64,000 nt of DNA, taken from Pseudomonas fluorescens. GTDB taxonomy: Bacteria; Pseudomonadota; Gammaproteobacteria; Pseudomonadales; Pseudomonadaceae. Below the pieces are notes generated by a model. That model was not told where the DNA came from, ran no database searches, and saw nothing but the letters and a program-made list of their open reading frames with translations. Position numbers and translations under genes: made by a program. The stretch lies in assembly GCF_002837185.1 (NCBI RefSeq), contig NZ_KZ477997.1, positions 16,200 to 80,199 on the forward strand, given 5' to 3'. Below are positions 27,406 to 37,158 of the stretch, piece by piece (within the stretch, counting starts at the first letter, position 1; the number at the start of each line of letters is the position of its first letter).

Positions 27406-28873
27406 TGAGGGCGATTTCCCAACTTTCCAGGGTCATGCCCAGCGTCAAGTCAAGCTGGGTCTGAGCGTTCAAATAGGCGATCAGCGCATTGAGCCGCGCG
27501 TTCTCGGCGTTGCGCAGGTCAGTTTCGAAGCTCAGCACCTGGAAGTTGGTGGAGCGCCCGGCGCTGAGTTTTTCCCGTTCAATCTCGATCTTGCGCCGCG
27601 ACAGGTCCACGGCGCGCTGGGCGATCTCGTACTGGCGCCAGCGGGTGCCGAGGTCGCGCACCACATCGTTGACGCTGCGCTCGAGTTCCTGGCGGGCGTC
27701 GGTGATACGGATTTCCTGGTCCTCGACATCCACCCGGGCCCTGACTTCGGCCTGGCGCGTGCTGATATCGCCGATGGGGATCTGCACCTGTACGCCGGCG
27801 TAGCTGTCCCAGCTGCGGTTATGGGTGCGGCCATTATCGCTGTCGTTTGCGTCGCGCACCTGGTTCGCGCCTGCCACCAGGTCCACTTGCCAGCGCCCCG
27901 AATCCTTGGCGATCACCAGATTGAGGTCGGCCCGCTGGCTGCCGAGCAGGGCGGCAAGGTATTCCGGTTGCTGGTTTTGCGCGAGGTTGAACGCCTGGCG
28001 CTTGTCGATTTCCATGGGCCGGGCCTCCAGCGCTTCGGTGGCGCGAATCGGTGTGGACAGGTCCAGGGCCAAGAGGCGCAACAGGGCCAGGCGACTGGTA
28101 TCGAGCTGGTTCTGCGCTTCCTCCACGCCCAATTGCTGGGTGGCGATGTCGGCTTCGGTCTGCACGATCTCGAATTCGGCCATTCGCCCGGCGCTGATCA
28201 ACGCCTTGTTCACCTCCAGCAAGGTGTTGGAGCGCTTGAGCGCGTCCTGCACGATCACCTGCTGCTCCTGGGCCCGCAGCAACTCGCGGTACGTGGCGAT
28301 AATCTGGCTGATGGTTTGTGCCACGGTGGCCTTGAGGTTGAGACGGTTGGCCTGTTCCGCCAGGCGTGACAGGCGCAGCGGCGCGGTGGTGGCGTCCCAG
28401 CCGGCGCCACGCATCAGTGGCTGGATGATGGCCAGGTCGAGGCCGTCGCTGCGGTAACGGCCGGCACGGTCGGCGTTGTTCAACTGCTGGGTCCAGGCCA
28501 TGCTCAGGCGCGTACCGTATTCGCCGAGCAGGCTGGTGGACGGCGCCAGGTTGGCGTTGCGCGCGCTGTCCTGGGAACCGCGTGTGCCACGGTAGTAGCT
28601 GTTGAGGGTGAGCTTGGGGTTGAACACATCTTCGGCGACCCGCAGGTCGAACTTCTGCGCGACTCGCTGCAGGTAGGCGCTGCGGATCGCCGGGTTGTTG
28701 CGCAGGCCCAGGTACACCGCGTCGCCCAGGGTCAAGGTGGTCACCTGGGCATTGAGCGATACGCCCCGGTCGTAGCCGCTGCGGGTAGTGCTGGGCGCCG
28801 AGGGCTTGATCACCACCTCGGCGGCCATGGCGGGCAGGCTGATCAGTGCCAGCAGCAGTAACCATCTACTCAT
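27395..28873 (-). CDS. TolC-family outer-membrane efflux channel
   Basis: A 492-residue outer-membrane factor. A signal peptide (MSRWLLLLALISLPAMAAEV) is followed by two repeated helical halves with TolC-like NPAIRSAYLQRVAQ and NAENARLNALIAYLNAQTQL blocks. It forms the exit duct of a tripartite pump. The frame continues upstream to 28960, but ATG 28873 places the signal sequence at the N-terminus. It overlaps the permease gene by eight bases. Confidence 0.9.
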   Translation of the reverse strand: MSRWLLLLALISLPAMAAEVVIKPSAPSTTRSGYDRGVSLNAQVTTLTLGDAVYLGLRNNPAIRSAYLQRVAQKFDLRVAEDVFNPKLTLNSYYRGTRGSQDSARNANLAPSTSLLGEYGTRLSMAWTQQLNNADRAGRYRSDGLDLAIIQPLMRGAGWDATTAPLRLSRLAEQANRLNLKATVAQTISQIIATYRELLRAQEQQVIVQDALKRSNTLLEVNKALISAGRMAEFEIVQTEADIATQQLGVEEAQNQLDTSRLALLRLLALDLSTPIRATEALEARPMEIDKRQAFNLAQNQQPEYLAALLGSQRADLNLVIAKDSGRWQVDLVAGANQVRDANDSDNGRTHNRSWDSYAGVQVQIPIGDISTRQAEVRARVDVEDQEIRITDARQELERSVNDVVRDLGTRWRQYEIAQRAVDLSRRKIEIEREKLSAGRSTNFQVLSFETDLRNAENARLNALIAYLNAQTQLDLTLGMTLESWEIALNDY

Positions 28874-30065
28874 CGCGCAAGGCCTCCACCGGCTGCAGGC
28901 GTGAGGCCGAGACCGCCGGGTAGATGCCAAAGAACAAACCCACCAGCAATGTACTGCCAACGCCCAGGGGCAGGGCGGACACCGCCAGGGAAAACGCCCA
29001 GCCCGACAGCCAGGCGTAGAGCCAGGCGGCGGTCATGCCCAGTACTGCGCCGCACACTGCGCCGACGGCAGTCAAGGTGATGGCTTCGAGCAGGAACAGG
29101 TTGCGGATATCCCGTTGCCGAGCGCCCAGGGCCATGCGAATGCCGATCTCGCGACGGCGCTCGGACACGTTCATCAGCATCACATTCATCACCCCGACAC
29201 CGCCGCCCACCAGGGAAATCGCGCCGAGGGCCAGCAGCAGGTAGGCGAAGGTGCGGCTTTGGCGGGTCATGCCATCGATCATTTGCTGGGGCACTGTGAT
29301 GTCGACGTTGTGCTCGGTCAGTTGTGGTTGCAACGCGGCGGCGGCGTCCCGTGCCACACGTTCCATGTCTTGCCCTGGCTGAGCTCGGATGATGACGTTG
29401 TTGATCTGCGGGTTGGCAAAGATACGCCGCATGCCCTCGGCGGGAATGAACAGCGATTCATTGGCTTGCACCGGCATCAGCATCGCGCGTGGCTGGTTGC
29501 GCAGGATGCCGATGATCAGGAACAGGTAGTCGTTGATGCGCACGCGGTCACCCGGTTTGAGTGGTTCACCGGGGGCGCCGAGGGCCTGGGCGACCTGGTC
29601 ACCGATCACGGCATAGGTCTGGTTGGCATCGAAGGCCGACAGAAAACGCCCCTCACGCACCACCAGGCGCATGGCCGCCTGCACATCCGGGGTGCTGCCG
29701 ACGAAGTTGGCATTGGCGGTGCGGCCATGGAACACGATGGGCCCGCTGAACAAGCTGAGCGCGCCGATGTGCGCAATGCCCGGTACGGCCTGGCGCACCG
29801 CACCCAGGTCGAGCCGGGTGCGCATCGGCACGTTGCCGCTGCCTTTGGGCGGGAACTGGACGATCAGGGTGTCGGTGCCCATGTCCTTGAAAATCATGGC
29901 GGCATCCACTGCGGCGTTATGGCCGATATTGATCAACGCGACCACCGACGAACTGCCGATCACGATACCCAGCAGCGCCAGCACCGAGCGTTTGCCCAGG
30001 GTGCGCAGGCTGATAAACGCTTCATGCAGCAGTTGGCTCAGACTCTGTTCGACCCGCAGGCTCAT
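28866..30065 (-). CDS. MacB-like ABC exporter permease
   Basis: A 399-residue FtsX/MacB-type permease: one N-terminal helix (about 28-50, SVLALLGIVIGSSSVVALIN), a large periplasmic domain (50-275) and three C-terminal helices, with the family motif SERRREIGIRMALGARQRDI around 305-325. It lacks a fused ATPase, which is encoded by the preceding gene. ATG 30065 overlaps the ATPase stop by four bases. The pump type is one that handles periplasmic substrates such as peptides, macrolides or siderophores. Confidence 0.92.
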   Translation of the reverse strand: MSLRVEQSLSQLLHEAFISLRTLGKRSVLALLGIVIGSSSVVALINIGHNAAVDAAMIFKDMGTDTLIVQFPPKGSGNVPMRTRLDLGAVRQAVPGIAHIGALSLFSGPIVFHGRTANANFVGSTPDVQAAMRLVVREGRFLSAFDANQTYAVIGDQVAQALGAPGEPLKPGDRVRINDYLFLIIGILRNQPRAMLMPVQANESLFIPAEGMRRIFANPQINNVIIRAQPGQDMERVARDAAAALQPQLTEHNVDITVPQQMIDGMTRQSRTFAYLLLALGAISLVGGGVGVMNVMLMNVSERRREIGIRMALGARQRDIRNLFLLEAITLTAVGAVCGAVLGMTAAWLYAWLSGWAFSLAVSALPLGVGSTLLVGLFFGIYPAVSASRLQPVEALRDE

Positions 30066-30769
30066 AGGCGCTCGGCCTCGTGCACCACGCCGTTGCACAC
30101 CAGGATCTTGCGCTCCAGCCGCTCGGCGATGTGCGCATCATGGGTGACGATGATCAGCGTCACCTGTTGTTCGCGATTGAGCGCCAGAAGCAGGTCCATG
30201 ATGTCCTGGGCGGTGCTGCTGTCGAGGTTGCCGGTGGGCTCGTCGGCGAGGATTACCGAGGGTTTGCCGACCAGCGCCCGCGCAATGGCGACGCGCTGGC
30301 GTTGACCACCGGAAAGGTCCGCCGGGCGGTGGTGGGCGCGCTCGGCCAGGCCGACTTGCTCAAGCATGCGCAAGGCCTGTTCCACCGATTCATGGCGGGA
30401 TACGCCGCGGTAACTGAGCGGCAGCGCGACGTTGTCCAGAGCGCTGAGGCGCGGCAGCAGGTTGAAGCTCTGGAACACGAAACCGATCTGCTGGTTGCGG
30501 ATCGCCGCCAGTTCATCGGGGCTGCTGTTGAAAATTTCGTGACCGGCGAAGCGATACTGGCCGCAGTTGGGCAGATCCAACAGGCCGAGGATATTGAGCA
30601 GGGTGCTTTTGCCGGAGCCGGACGCGCCGAGGATGCCGCAGCTGTCACCGCTGGCGATGGACAGGCACACGTCATTCAGAATGGACAGGTGTTGCCCGGC
30701 AAGCTGATAGCTTTTGCCGATTCCCTGCAAGGAAATCAGGTTGGGGTGCGCGGAGGGCTCTGTGATCAT
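30062..30769 (-). CDS. MacB-like ABC exporter ATPase
   Basis: A 235-residue ATPase of the LolD/MacB class. Walker A is GASGSGKST (48-56), Q-loop GFVFQSFNLLP, signature LSGGQRQR (152-159) and Walker B VILADEPTGNLD. It is the first gene of the minus-strand operon ATPase-permease-TolC-adaptor and faces the divergent TetR gene across about 350 bases. Confidence 0.95.
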   Translation of the reverse strand: MITEPSAHPNLISLQGIGKSYQLAGQHLSILNDVCLSIASGDSCGILGASGSGKSTLLNILGLLDLPNCGQYRFAGHEIFNSSPDELAAIRNQQIGFVFQSFNLLPRLSALDNVALPLSYRGVSRHESVEQALRMLEQVGLAERAHHRPADLSGGQRQRVAIARALVGKPSVILADEPTGNLDSSTAQDIMDLLLALNREQQVTLIIVTHDAHIAERLERKILVCNGVVHEAERL

Positions 30770-31123
30770 GACTACGCCTGCCGTCTCAATGGTGCGGTGC
30801 TACCCCGTAAAACGTTGTAACAAGTTGGGGAGCTGACAGTGCCCGTCAGAGACTCATTATTTTCTTGTTTTTAAAAAATTCTTTGAATAGTAACCGCGTT
30901 CATTGCGCTTCGCCAGCGGTGGATTTAGAGCGGTTTAAGGCGTCGCAGTGACCTTTTCAAACGCATTACTCGGTGCGCGAAAAGCCGTTGGCCACCCTCG
31001 ACATCGCGGTATGCAGAGGCTTTCGATCACATGGCACCGTGTCATTACTTGCATTCGAACGAAGGCCCCGGTATAAAAAAATCAAAATATTTTTTAAAAC
31101 AATATTTCCCCCGTGGAACCCTT
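30770..31123. promoter_or_regulatory. Divergent promoter region, efflux operon / tetR
   Basis: No gene fits here. The last ~60 bases before the TetR start are strongly AT-rich and contain an inverted repeat AAATATT (31085-31091) / AATATTT (31101-31107), a possible TetR operator. The rest shows nothing recognisable. Confidence 0.4.
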
Positions 31124-31876
31124 ATGGCCGCGAAGAAACTCAGCGCTCCAAACATTACCAAGACTCGACTGCTGGATGCGACAGAGGCTCTCTTTATTAA
31201 GTACGGATATGACGCTGTTTTATTACGGCAGATTACCGAGCGTGCCCAGGTGAACCTGGCCGCGGTGAATTATCACTTCGGGGACAAGGATTCCCTGATG
31301 AAAACCCTGCTGATGCAGCGCCTCGAGCCGCTCAATGAGCAACGCCTGGAGTTGCTGGCGCGTTGTGAAGCCGAAGCCGACGGCCCGCTCGACTGCGACA
31401 CGCTGCTGGGTGTGCTGTTCGCCCCCGCCATGGGGATGGAGCGCAGCGATCCCGCCAGCGGGGAAGGGCGTTCATTCATTCGCTTCCTGGGCCGGGTCTA
31501 TAGCGACACCTCGCCCTTCATCCAGGAATACCTCAAGGTCCATTACCAGCCGGTGTTCCAACGTTTCTTCGAAGCGTTTGCCCTGGCGCTGCCGGATCTG
31601 CCGCGCAAAGAATTGGGTGTGCGCCTGCAATTTGCCCTCAAGGCGATTTCCGGGGTGATGGCCGGCACCGAATTGCGCCTGCTGATGAACTCCATGAGCC
31701 TGGGCCGCCCGGCCACGGACGCCGAGGTGATGGCCAAGCTGATTACCCTGGTGTCGGCGGCGATTCGGGTACCGCAACAAAGCGCCGAGGCCGAGGTAGC
31801 GTTGGCTAAAGTGCTGCAGACCCAGCGGGCGATTCGCGAGCAGGCGAATGCCCCCGCCGCCACCGTTGCGCGCTAG
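31124..31876 (+). CDS. TetR-family transcriptional regulator
   Basis: A 250-residue repressor-type protein. The helix-turn-helix is at about 12-60 (TRLLDATEALFIKYGYDAVL, then VNLAAVNYHFGDKDSLM). The C-terminal ligand domain resembles the group that contains PsrA-like regulators (FIRFLGRVYSDTSPFIQEYL). ATG 31124 is preferred over an upstream frame that reads through the promoter. Orientation suggests that it controls the divergent efflux operon and itself (inference). The inducer is unknown. Confidence 0.9.
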   Translation: MAAKKLSAPNITKTRLLDATEALFIKYGYDAVLLRQITERAQVNLAAVNYHFGDKDSLMKTLLMQRLEPLNEQRLELLARCEAEADGPLDCDTLLGVLFAPAMGMERSDPASGEGRSFIRFLGRVYSDTSPFIQEYLKVHYQPVFQRFFEAFALALPDLPRKELGVRLQFALKAISGVMAGTELRLLMNSMSLGRPATDAEVMAKLITLVSAAIRVPQQSAEAEVALAKVLQTQRAIREQANAPAATVAR

Positions 31877-31890
31877 GCCAAATCCAGGGC

Positions 31891-31919
31891 AAAAAAAAGC
31901 CCGCTGGGGCGGCGGGCTT
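31891..31919. terminator. Hairpin after tetR
   Basis: AAGCCCGC (31897-31904) pairs with GCGGGCTT (31912-31919). Eight A bases lie on the left and only two T on the right, so as an intrinsic terminator it is stronger for minus-strand than for plus-strand transcription. Confidence 0.7.
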
Positions 31920-32159
31920 GATATGCAACGTTTGTAACGGATGAGGCTTCACACTACGTCTCGGCTTGTGAATAAAACGTGAAAAATATGTAAGAGAAAG
32001 TGTGAAAGTGCGTTGGCACCCTTTAAAAAATGGCAGCCGGCATGGCGATGCCATTGGTCGCTACTGTCAACTCTCACAGCTAGACGTTCGATATGGGCAA
32101 GTGTCTCCTGTTTCCAGGCGCGTGTGCTGGCTGCACGCTGATCAATCTGGAGGCTTCTC

Positions 32160-35100
32160 ATGTCTGCCACCCCCCTTGTTCCACGCCCCTTGCCTGTATT
32201 GGTAGCGCCGGCCCAGCCGAAAGAGTCTCCCACTCAGCCGGGGGTCATGATCCTCGAAAACCTGGAGCCACCCTTCACCTCGCCCCGACAGGTCGTGCCG
32301 GTGCAAAACGCTGCATACGGGCTGGGCATACGCCATATCGAAGATGGCTTGCACTATATTTTCAGTCGCTGGGATGATCCCGTACTGGGTGAGGTCTCGG
32401 TCGCGGATGTTTACTCGATAAGAATGAACGGCATCATATTGGCCGAAGATACTGTTGACGTCACGACCGTGAACAACGACCAGTTTTACCTGACCATTCC
32501 CCGGCAGTTCTTGCAGTTGGGCTTTATCCCAAACGTATATGGCGAGGTCCGCAAGCGCGGGTCATCCACGCCTCGGACGTCTGTCCCGCAAGTCGTGTTC
32601 ATCAAGGACACACGTCCAGGCGCAGAAGACGAAATGCCCGGTGATGGTTGGCATTCCGAGCTGGTGTTGACGCTTTCGCACACCGCCATTGATAGCACGG
32701 TGGTGGACAATGTGACGGCCACCATCAAGGCCTGGAAGAACATGCGCGTCAACGACAGTGTGCGGCTGTTCTTCGGGGAGCATCTTTATCCCCTCGCGCC
32801 AGTGACCGAGAGCCAGGTGGGAAGTGACGTGCAGTTTCGGATCGACCCGCAGTTTTTGAACGCGCTCGACAATGGCCAGTACGTCGTGCAGTTCTACGTG
32901 CTGGACGAAGTGCAGAATATTTCCGGTTCGCTGGAACACAAGTCCAGGCCGCTGCTGGTGCAAGTCGACCTGGAGGATATTGAGCCGCTTGCGCCACCTG
33001 AAATTGTCGAGGCCGACGCCGCCAGCCTGACACTGGATGCCGATGCGCTGGGCCGAAGCCCGGCGACGGCCTCGGTATTCGTTGCCCGCAATGACCCGAA
33101 CTTCCAGACCGGTGATGTCATTCGCTTGACGGTGCGAGGCACCACCCCCGGCGGCGAATTCATGACTGAATCGCTTCAACAGGACATGATCCGTGGGTAC
33201 AACGACTTTCCCATTAGAAACGAACGGGTGCGGTCCCTCATTCAAAGCTCGTTGACCGTCTATTACGAGCGCGTAAGAGCTGGCGTGGCGCCGTTGCGGT
33301 CAAAGAAATTGACCGTCAACGTAATCGGCCGTCGCTACGAATTGCCCAAACCCATCGTCAGAGAGGCCTTTGGTCCCTTCATCGCGCCAGACCATGCGCG
33401 TATTACCGCGCAGATGCCGGATTACCAGCCACCCGGCGATCCGGGCGACGGCCTTAAAGTCCAAATTGAGGGGCAACGCATGGACGGTACGGTGGAACGC
33501 GTGTCGTCTACGCGGCTTGCCGGCACCCATGTACGCACTCGCGATTTCGCCAACGCCGAATACAGTAAGTTCGAGGGTCTGGGCAATACGAATGTGCACT
33601 ATGAGGTTTCCGGCGCCAACGACGTACGCGAGTCGGAGCGCTTGTACGTGCAGATCGGGCGAGCCGCGCTTGATTTGCCTGCGCCGATCATCCACGAGGC
33701 AGTCAACGGCAATGTCGACCCCGCTACGGTGGGCAGTGTCGGCACTCTCGAGTTACGCACCGAGTTCAAACAGGGCGATATCATCATCGTCAAATACACG
33801 GGCTCCTCGAGTGGCGTAGTACAGTTCCAATACACCCTGGGCGCGCCACCGCCCAATCCGTTGTTGCTGGATATTCCCCTGCAGTTGTTTCTGGGTAACC
33901 TGGACGGCACGCTGACGGTCAGTTACCTGCGTGATCGTTTTGGCGCCGTTCAGTATTCCGAGGACCTGCTGGTGACGATTGGCACGGCCCTGGGTGAGCT
34001 GTTTGCGCCCCAGGTTCTGGAGGCGACCACCGACCCTGACGAGCTTGATCCCGCGCGGTGCTGGCCAAACGGTGCGACGGTGCGGGTGCGGTACGACCAG
34101 ATCAAGCGCATGGACAAGGTTGTGATGCATTGTGAGGGCTTGCCCGAAGAAGGCACTCACTCGCAGTCCAAAGACAACCAGGCCGGCGACTTTATCGATT
34201 TCACCGTCCCAACCCAGGTGATCGGTTTCAACCTCCACCCTTTGGGACGCACCATCAAGGTGTTCTTTGAGGTGGTCCGCAACGGTTTTGCAACCGACTC
34301 GCCGGTCCTGGAGGTGCGCCTGTTGCCGCCGCGTCATCTGGCTGGGCCGGTAATCGACAGCATTGGTGACAGTGCGGTCCTGGAGGTTCCGTTGCTTCAG
34401 GACTTCGATGAAACACGCGTGCCTGCCTGGCCGTATGCCTTCCTGGGGCAGCGTATGTGGTTTAACTATGAAGGTGTGCGCAGCAACGGCGCGCCCTATC
34501 TCAACGAAGTGTATCGAGGGCGCGACGTTAATGCCGACGAGGTTCTTAACGGCATTGCCAGTGACACACCGGTCCTGGCCTTGCGCAATTTGCAGGAGGG
34601 GTCTGATCTGACGATCAGCTTCTGGGTGACCTTCAATCGCACCGGCAAATTTGAAGACGCTGTGCTGTTTGATGTCCGCCACCACAGGATTCAACGGCAA
34701 CAGCACATCTTCCCGCACCCTGGCATCAAGGATTCCATACCAGCCACCGGGCCGGTTGTATCGATCGATCCGCTGACGGTTGAGAACAAATGCCAAGTCA
34801 ACGTCAGTTATCCCGGTATGAATAAGGGCGGTACCGACAGTGTGATCCTGCGTTGGATCCATGCGGACGGAACGCAGTTCTACCTCGGCCCTCAAGACGG
34901 GCTGGACGGCGGTACGGTCACGTTCAATATCAATAATCTGATCCTGGGCAGCAGCGTCAACAGTATCGTGAGCCTGCAATATTCCGTCGTACTGGCAAGC
35001 GGTGGCGAGGGTTCTTCCGAAGTGCAGAGGGTCATGGTTGGCAGCCTTGCGCCCGACGATTTGCCGCGCGTACTGATCAATTACATCCCTCACGGCGCCA

Positions 35101-35993
35101 GCATCAATCCGCCCGCATTGACCGGCGATGCGCTGGCCGGCTCGCCCAAATGGCGCCTGAGTGTGGAAAACCAGCACGTCTGGTCGACAATCACCACCGA
35201 CAGCCCAGGGGTCGTGCCGTTGGTGTTGCTGCAAAACCATCCCATCAATGCGATAGAGCAAGCCAACGGGTTGGCGAACGTGCCGGTATCCCGTGATTGG
35301 CTGCAGAGCCTGCCGGACGGCGCTCGAATCACAGTCAGCACCAAGGTCAACTATCAGCCCGGCATCAAAGATGAGTTTGCGGCGGTGAGCTTTCCAGACA
35401 CGGAGTACACCATCAGTCTCACCTCGCCATTGGTGATCGACCAAACGTATGTTTATCTCGATGCAACCACCTACATACTGCCGGATTATCCCACCATCCT
35501 GCCGAACTTCGATGCGGGCAATTCGGTTCGAATCAATGCCTCAGGAGGGACCCCGCCGTATCGGTACTCAAGCAGCAATAGTGCGGTGGCGGTCGTTGAC
35601 TCGAGCGGCTTTGTTTCATTGCGAGGCAACGGTGAATGCGTGATAACGGTTTCTGACAGTGCTTCGCCGCCCCAGACGAGAAATTGCACGGTCAGTGGCT
35701 ACGAGGTCTGGCACGTCTATGGCCTGGGAGGAGGGACATTGAGTGACATCCGCTCAAGCGCCGTGAGTCGAGGCCTGACCTCGGTCTATATCGACGAGCT
35801 GTATGCAATCAGGGCTGCCTATGGCAACCGTTGGCCGATGGGGAATGCCGATTATTGGTCGATTTCACTCTCCCACAAAGACATCTACGGCTTCAGTTGG
35901 TATTACGGGATGAACCTGGCCACTGGCGCGCAGACTGTGCTGCAGGATAATGTGTTTACCAAACCACTCGGCATCGGCGTTATCCGCAGGTAA
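32160..35993 (+). CDS. Large Ig-like repeat protein, function unknown
   Basis: A 1277-residue protein, start ATG 32160 with GGAGG six bases upstream. No signal peptide or membrane segment is visible. Residues of about 275-840 hold at least five units of ~110 residues, each opening with an L-x-x-P-x-I-x-E-A pattern (LAPPEIVEADA 277, LPKPIVREAFG 395, LPAPIIHEAVNG 506, LFAPQVLEATTD 614, LAGPVIDSIGD 727) and rich in beta-type sequence. Residues of about 1100-1178 look like a bacterial Ig-like (Big_2-type) domain, SGGTPPYRYSSSNSAVAVVD. The last ~97 residues form a separate aromatic, Gly-rich domain (WHVYGLGGGTLSDIRSS, then WSISLSHKDIYGFSWYYGMN). Possible roles are adhesin or secreted effector, but the export route is not evident. 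Confidence 0.75.
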   Translation: MSATPLVPRPLPVLVAPAQPKESPTQPGVMILENLEPPFTSPRQVVPVQNAAYGLGIRHIEDGLHYIFSRWDDPVLGEVSVADVYSIRMNGIILAEDTVDVTTVNNDQFYLTIPRQFLQLGFIPNVYGEVRKRGSSTPRTSVPQVVFIKDTRPGAEDEMPGDGWHSELVLTLSHTAIDSTVVDNVTATIKAWKNMRVNDSVRLFFGEHLYPLAPVTESQVGSDVQFRIDPQFLNALDNGQYVVQFYVLDEVQNISGSLEHKSRPLLVQVDLEDIEPLAPPEIVEADAASLTLDADALGRSPATASVFVARNDPNFQTGDVIRLTVRGTTPGGEFMTESLQQDMIRGYNDFPIRNERVRSLIQSSLTVYYERVRAGVAPLRSKKLTVNVIGRRYELPKPIVREAFGPFIAPDHARITAQMPDYQPPGDPGDGLKVQIEGQRMDGTVERVSSTRLAGTHVRTRDFANAEYSKFEGLGNTNVHYEVSGANDVRESERLYVQIGRAALDLPAPIIHEAVNGNVDPATVGSVGTLELRTEFKQGDIIIVKYTGSSSGVVQFQYTLGAPPPNPLLLDIPLQLFLGNLDGTLTVSYLRDRFGAVQYSEDLLVTIGTALGELFAPQVLEATTDPDELDPARCWPNGATVRVRYDQIKRMDKVVMHCEGLPEEGTHSQSKDNQAGDFIDFTVPTQVIGFNLHPLGRTIKVFFEVVRNGFATDSPVLEVRLLPPRHLAGPVIDSIGDSAVLEVPLLQDFDETRVPAWPYAFLGQRMWFNYEGVRSNGAPYLNEVYRGRDVNADEVLNGIASDTPVLALRNLQEGSDLTISFWVTFNRTGKFEDAVLFDVRHHRIQRQQHIFPHPGIKDSIPATGPVVSIDPLTVENKCQVNVSYPGMNKGGTDSVILRWIHADGTQFYLGPQDGLDGGTVTFNINNLILGSSVNSIVSLQYSVVLASGGEGSSEVQRVMVGSLAPDDLPRVLINYIPHGASINPPALTGDALAGSPKWRLSVENQHVWSTITTDSPGVVPLVLLQNHPINAIEQANGLANVPVSRDWLQSLPDGARITVSTKVNYQPGIKDEFAAVSFPDTEYTISLTSPLVIDQTYVYLDATTYILPDYPTILPNFDAGNSVRINASGGTPPYRYSSSNSAVAVVDSSGFVSLRGNGECVITVSDSASPPQTRNCTVSGYEVWHVYGLGGGTLSDIRSSAVSRGLTSVYIDELYAIRAAYGNRWPMGNADYWSISLSHKDIYGFSWYYGMNLATGAQTVLQDNVFTKPLGIGVIRR

Positions 35994-36014
35994 AGCCAAG
36001 GCTGTGCCGTCAAG

Positions 36015-36050
36015 GGAAGGCCGTCATGCGTCTGCGCAGACGGTCCTTCC
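36015..36050. terminator. Hairpin between convergent genes
   Basis: GGAAGG-CCGTC (36015-36025) pairs with GACGG-T-CCTTCC (36039-36050), with one bulge. No long T tract. It lies between the stop codons of the Ig-like gene and the FUSC gene. Confidence 0.5.
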
Positions 36051-36054
36051 TCAC

Positions 36055-37116
36055 CTAGATGTTCCAGCGTCTGGATGACTGGGCCAACCGCTGGCGCAGC
36101 GCATCCACGTTGGTTGCCAATTGCAATGTCAGCAGCCGATACCCGTCCAATGCGTTGTACACCGGCGCCTGCATTTCTGTTTCACCTGTCATGGGTGGCG
36201 CCTCTCGCTCCAATCGCTCCGTCACTCCCGATTTCAACGCCCGCGCCATCCCCACCAACTGCACGCGAATTTGCCGGTGCTCGGCCTTCAGCATCAGTTG
36301 CATTCGCGCTGTCGCCTGCTCATCGCGAGGGTCCGGCCGGGTATTGCCGAGAATCTCCAGGGTGCTCATACACAGGCGCAAATGCCGCTGAAGGGTGTCC
36401 AGTTCAGTCATGGAAATGCGCACTTCCTTGGACACCGACGGCATCAGCGAGCGCAGTTGCAGCATCGCCGCGTTCAAGCGGTTGAGCAGCTTGAAGTGCT
36501 CATCGTCGGTGACTGATTGGCCATTGATGATGCGGCTGTAGATCGCCGCACAATCGCGCAGGGCGCTGGCCAGGTTGTAGCGCCACGAGTACACCGCGTA
36601 CAGCGGCAGGGCGAAGGAAAACGCCAGCGCCAGTGCGATGCCGATCAGGATATCGACGGTGCGCCACAGGCCGTCCGAGATCGGGTTGTCGCCGTGCCCG
36701 GCGACGATAAACACCGTGATCGCCGACAGCAGCGCGATATAGCCGCCCTTGCCGATGGCATGGTAGGAAAAGAACCCGCACACCGCTGACATCAGCAGGT
36801 AAGTCAGGAATGGCTGGCCGAAGTAGGCTTGTTGCACCACCAGCAGCAAACCGACGCTGGCGCCGATCAGCGTACCGTACGCGCGCTCCACGGCCTTCTT
36901 GCCGATATTGCCGTGGTGCTGCAGGCCGCCGATCACGATCAGCATGGTCACCGACGCCCACTCGCCATGCGGCAGGTTGAGGCCGCTGGTCAGCAGGATC
37001 GTCGCCAATAGGCCGATGGACACGCGCACGGCGTGGATCAGCTTGGCGTGGCGATAGCGCCGGTACGGGTCGAGCAGGGGGCGCAACAGGCGCCGGGCGA
37101 AAAGGGGCAGGTTCAT
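36055..37116 (-). CDS. FUSC-family inner-membrane protein
   Basis: A 353-residue membrane protein. Residues of about 25-190 contain six hydrophobic helices (VSIGLLATILLTSGLNLPHG, WASVTMLIVIGGLQHHGN, ALLSAITVFIVAGHG). The C-terminal half is soluble and helical (200-353). This is the pattern of FUSC/YccS/AaeB-like aromatic-acid or fusaric-acid resistance proteins, but only one half of the full pump is present. The frame starts at 37158 inside a REP; ATG 37116 (MNLPLFARRLL) is the better start. The substrate is unknown. Confidence 0.82.
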   Translation of the reverse strand: MNLPLFARRLLRPLLDPYRRYRHAKLIHAVRVSIGLLATILLTSGLNLPHGEWASVTMLIVIGGLQHHGNIGKKAVERAYGTLIGASVGLLLVVQQAYFGQPFLTYLLMSAVCGFFSYHAIGKGGYIALLSAITVFIVAGHGDNPISDGLWRTVDILIGIALALAFSFALPLYAVYSWRYNLASALRDCAAIYSRIINGQSVTDDEHFKLLNRLNAAMLQLRSLMPSVSKEVRISMTELDTLQRHLRLCMSTLEILGNTRPDPRDEQATARMQLMLKAEHRQIRVQLVGMARALKSGVTERLEREAPPMTGETEMQAPVYNALDGYRLLTLQLATNVDALRQRLAQSSRRWNI

Positions 37117-37158
37117 CGGTATTGAAGGGGCCTCATTAGTCAGGGCAAACCGATCCAA

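Noticed and set aside
33753..35444. 563-codon minus-strand frame opposite the Ig-like gene
   Set aside because: No start signal or recognisable domain; the plus frame has domain structure and a good ribosome site.
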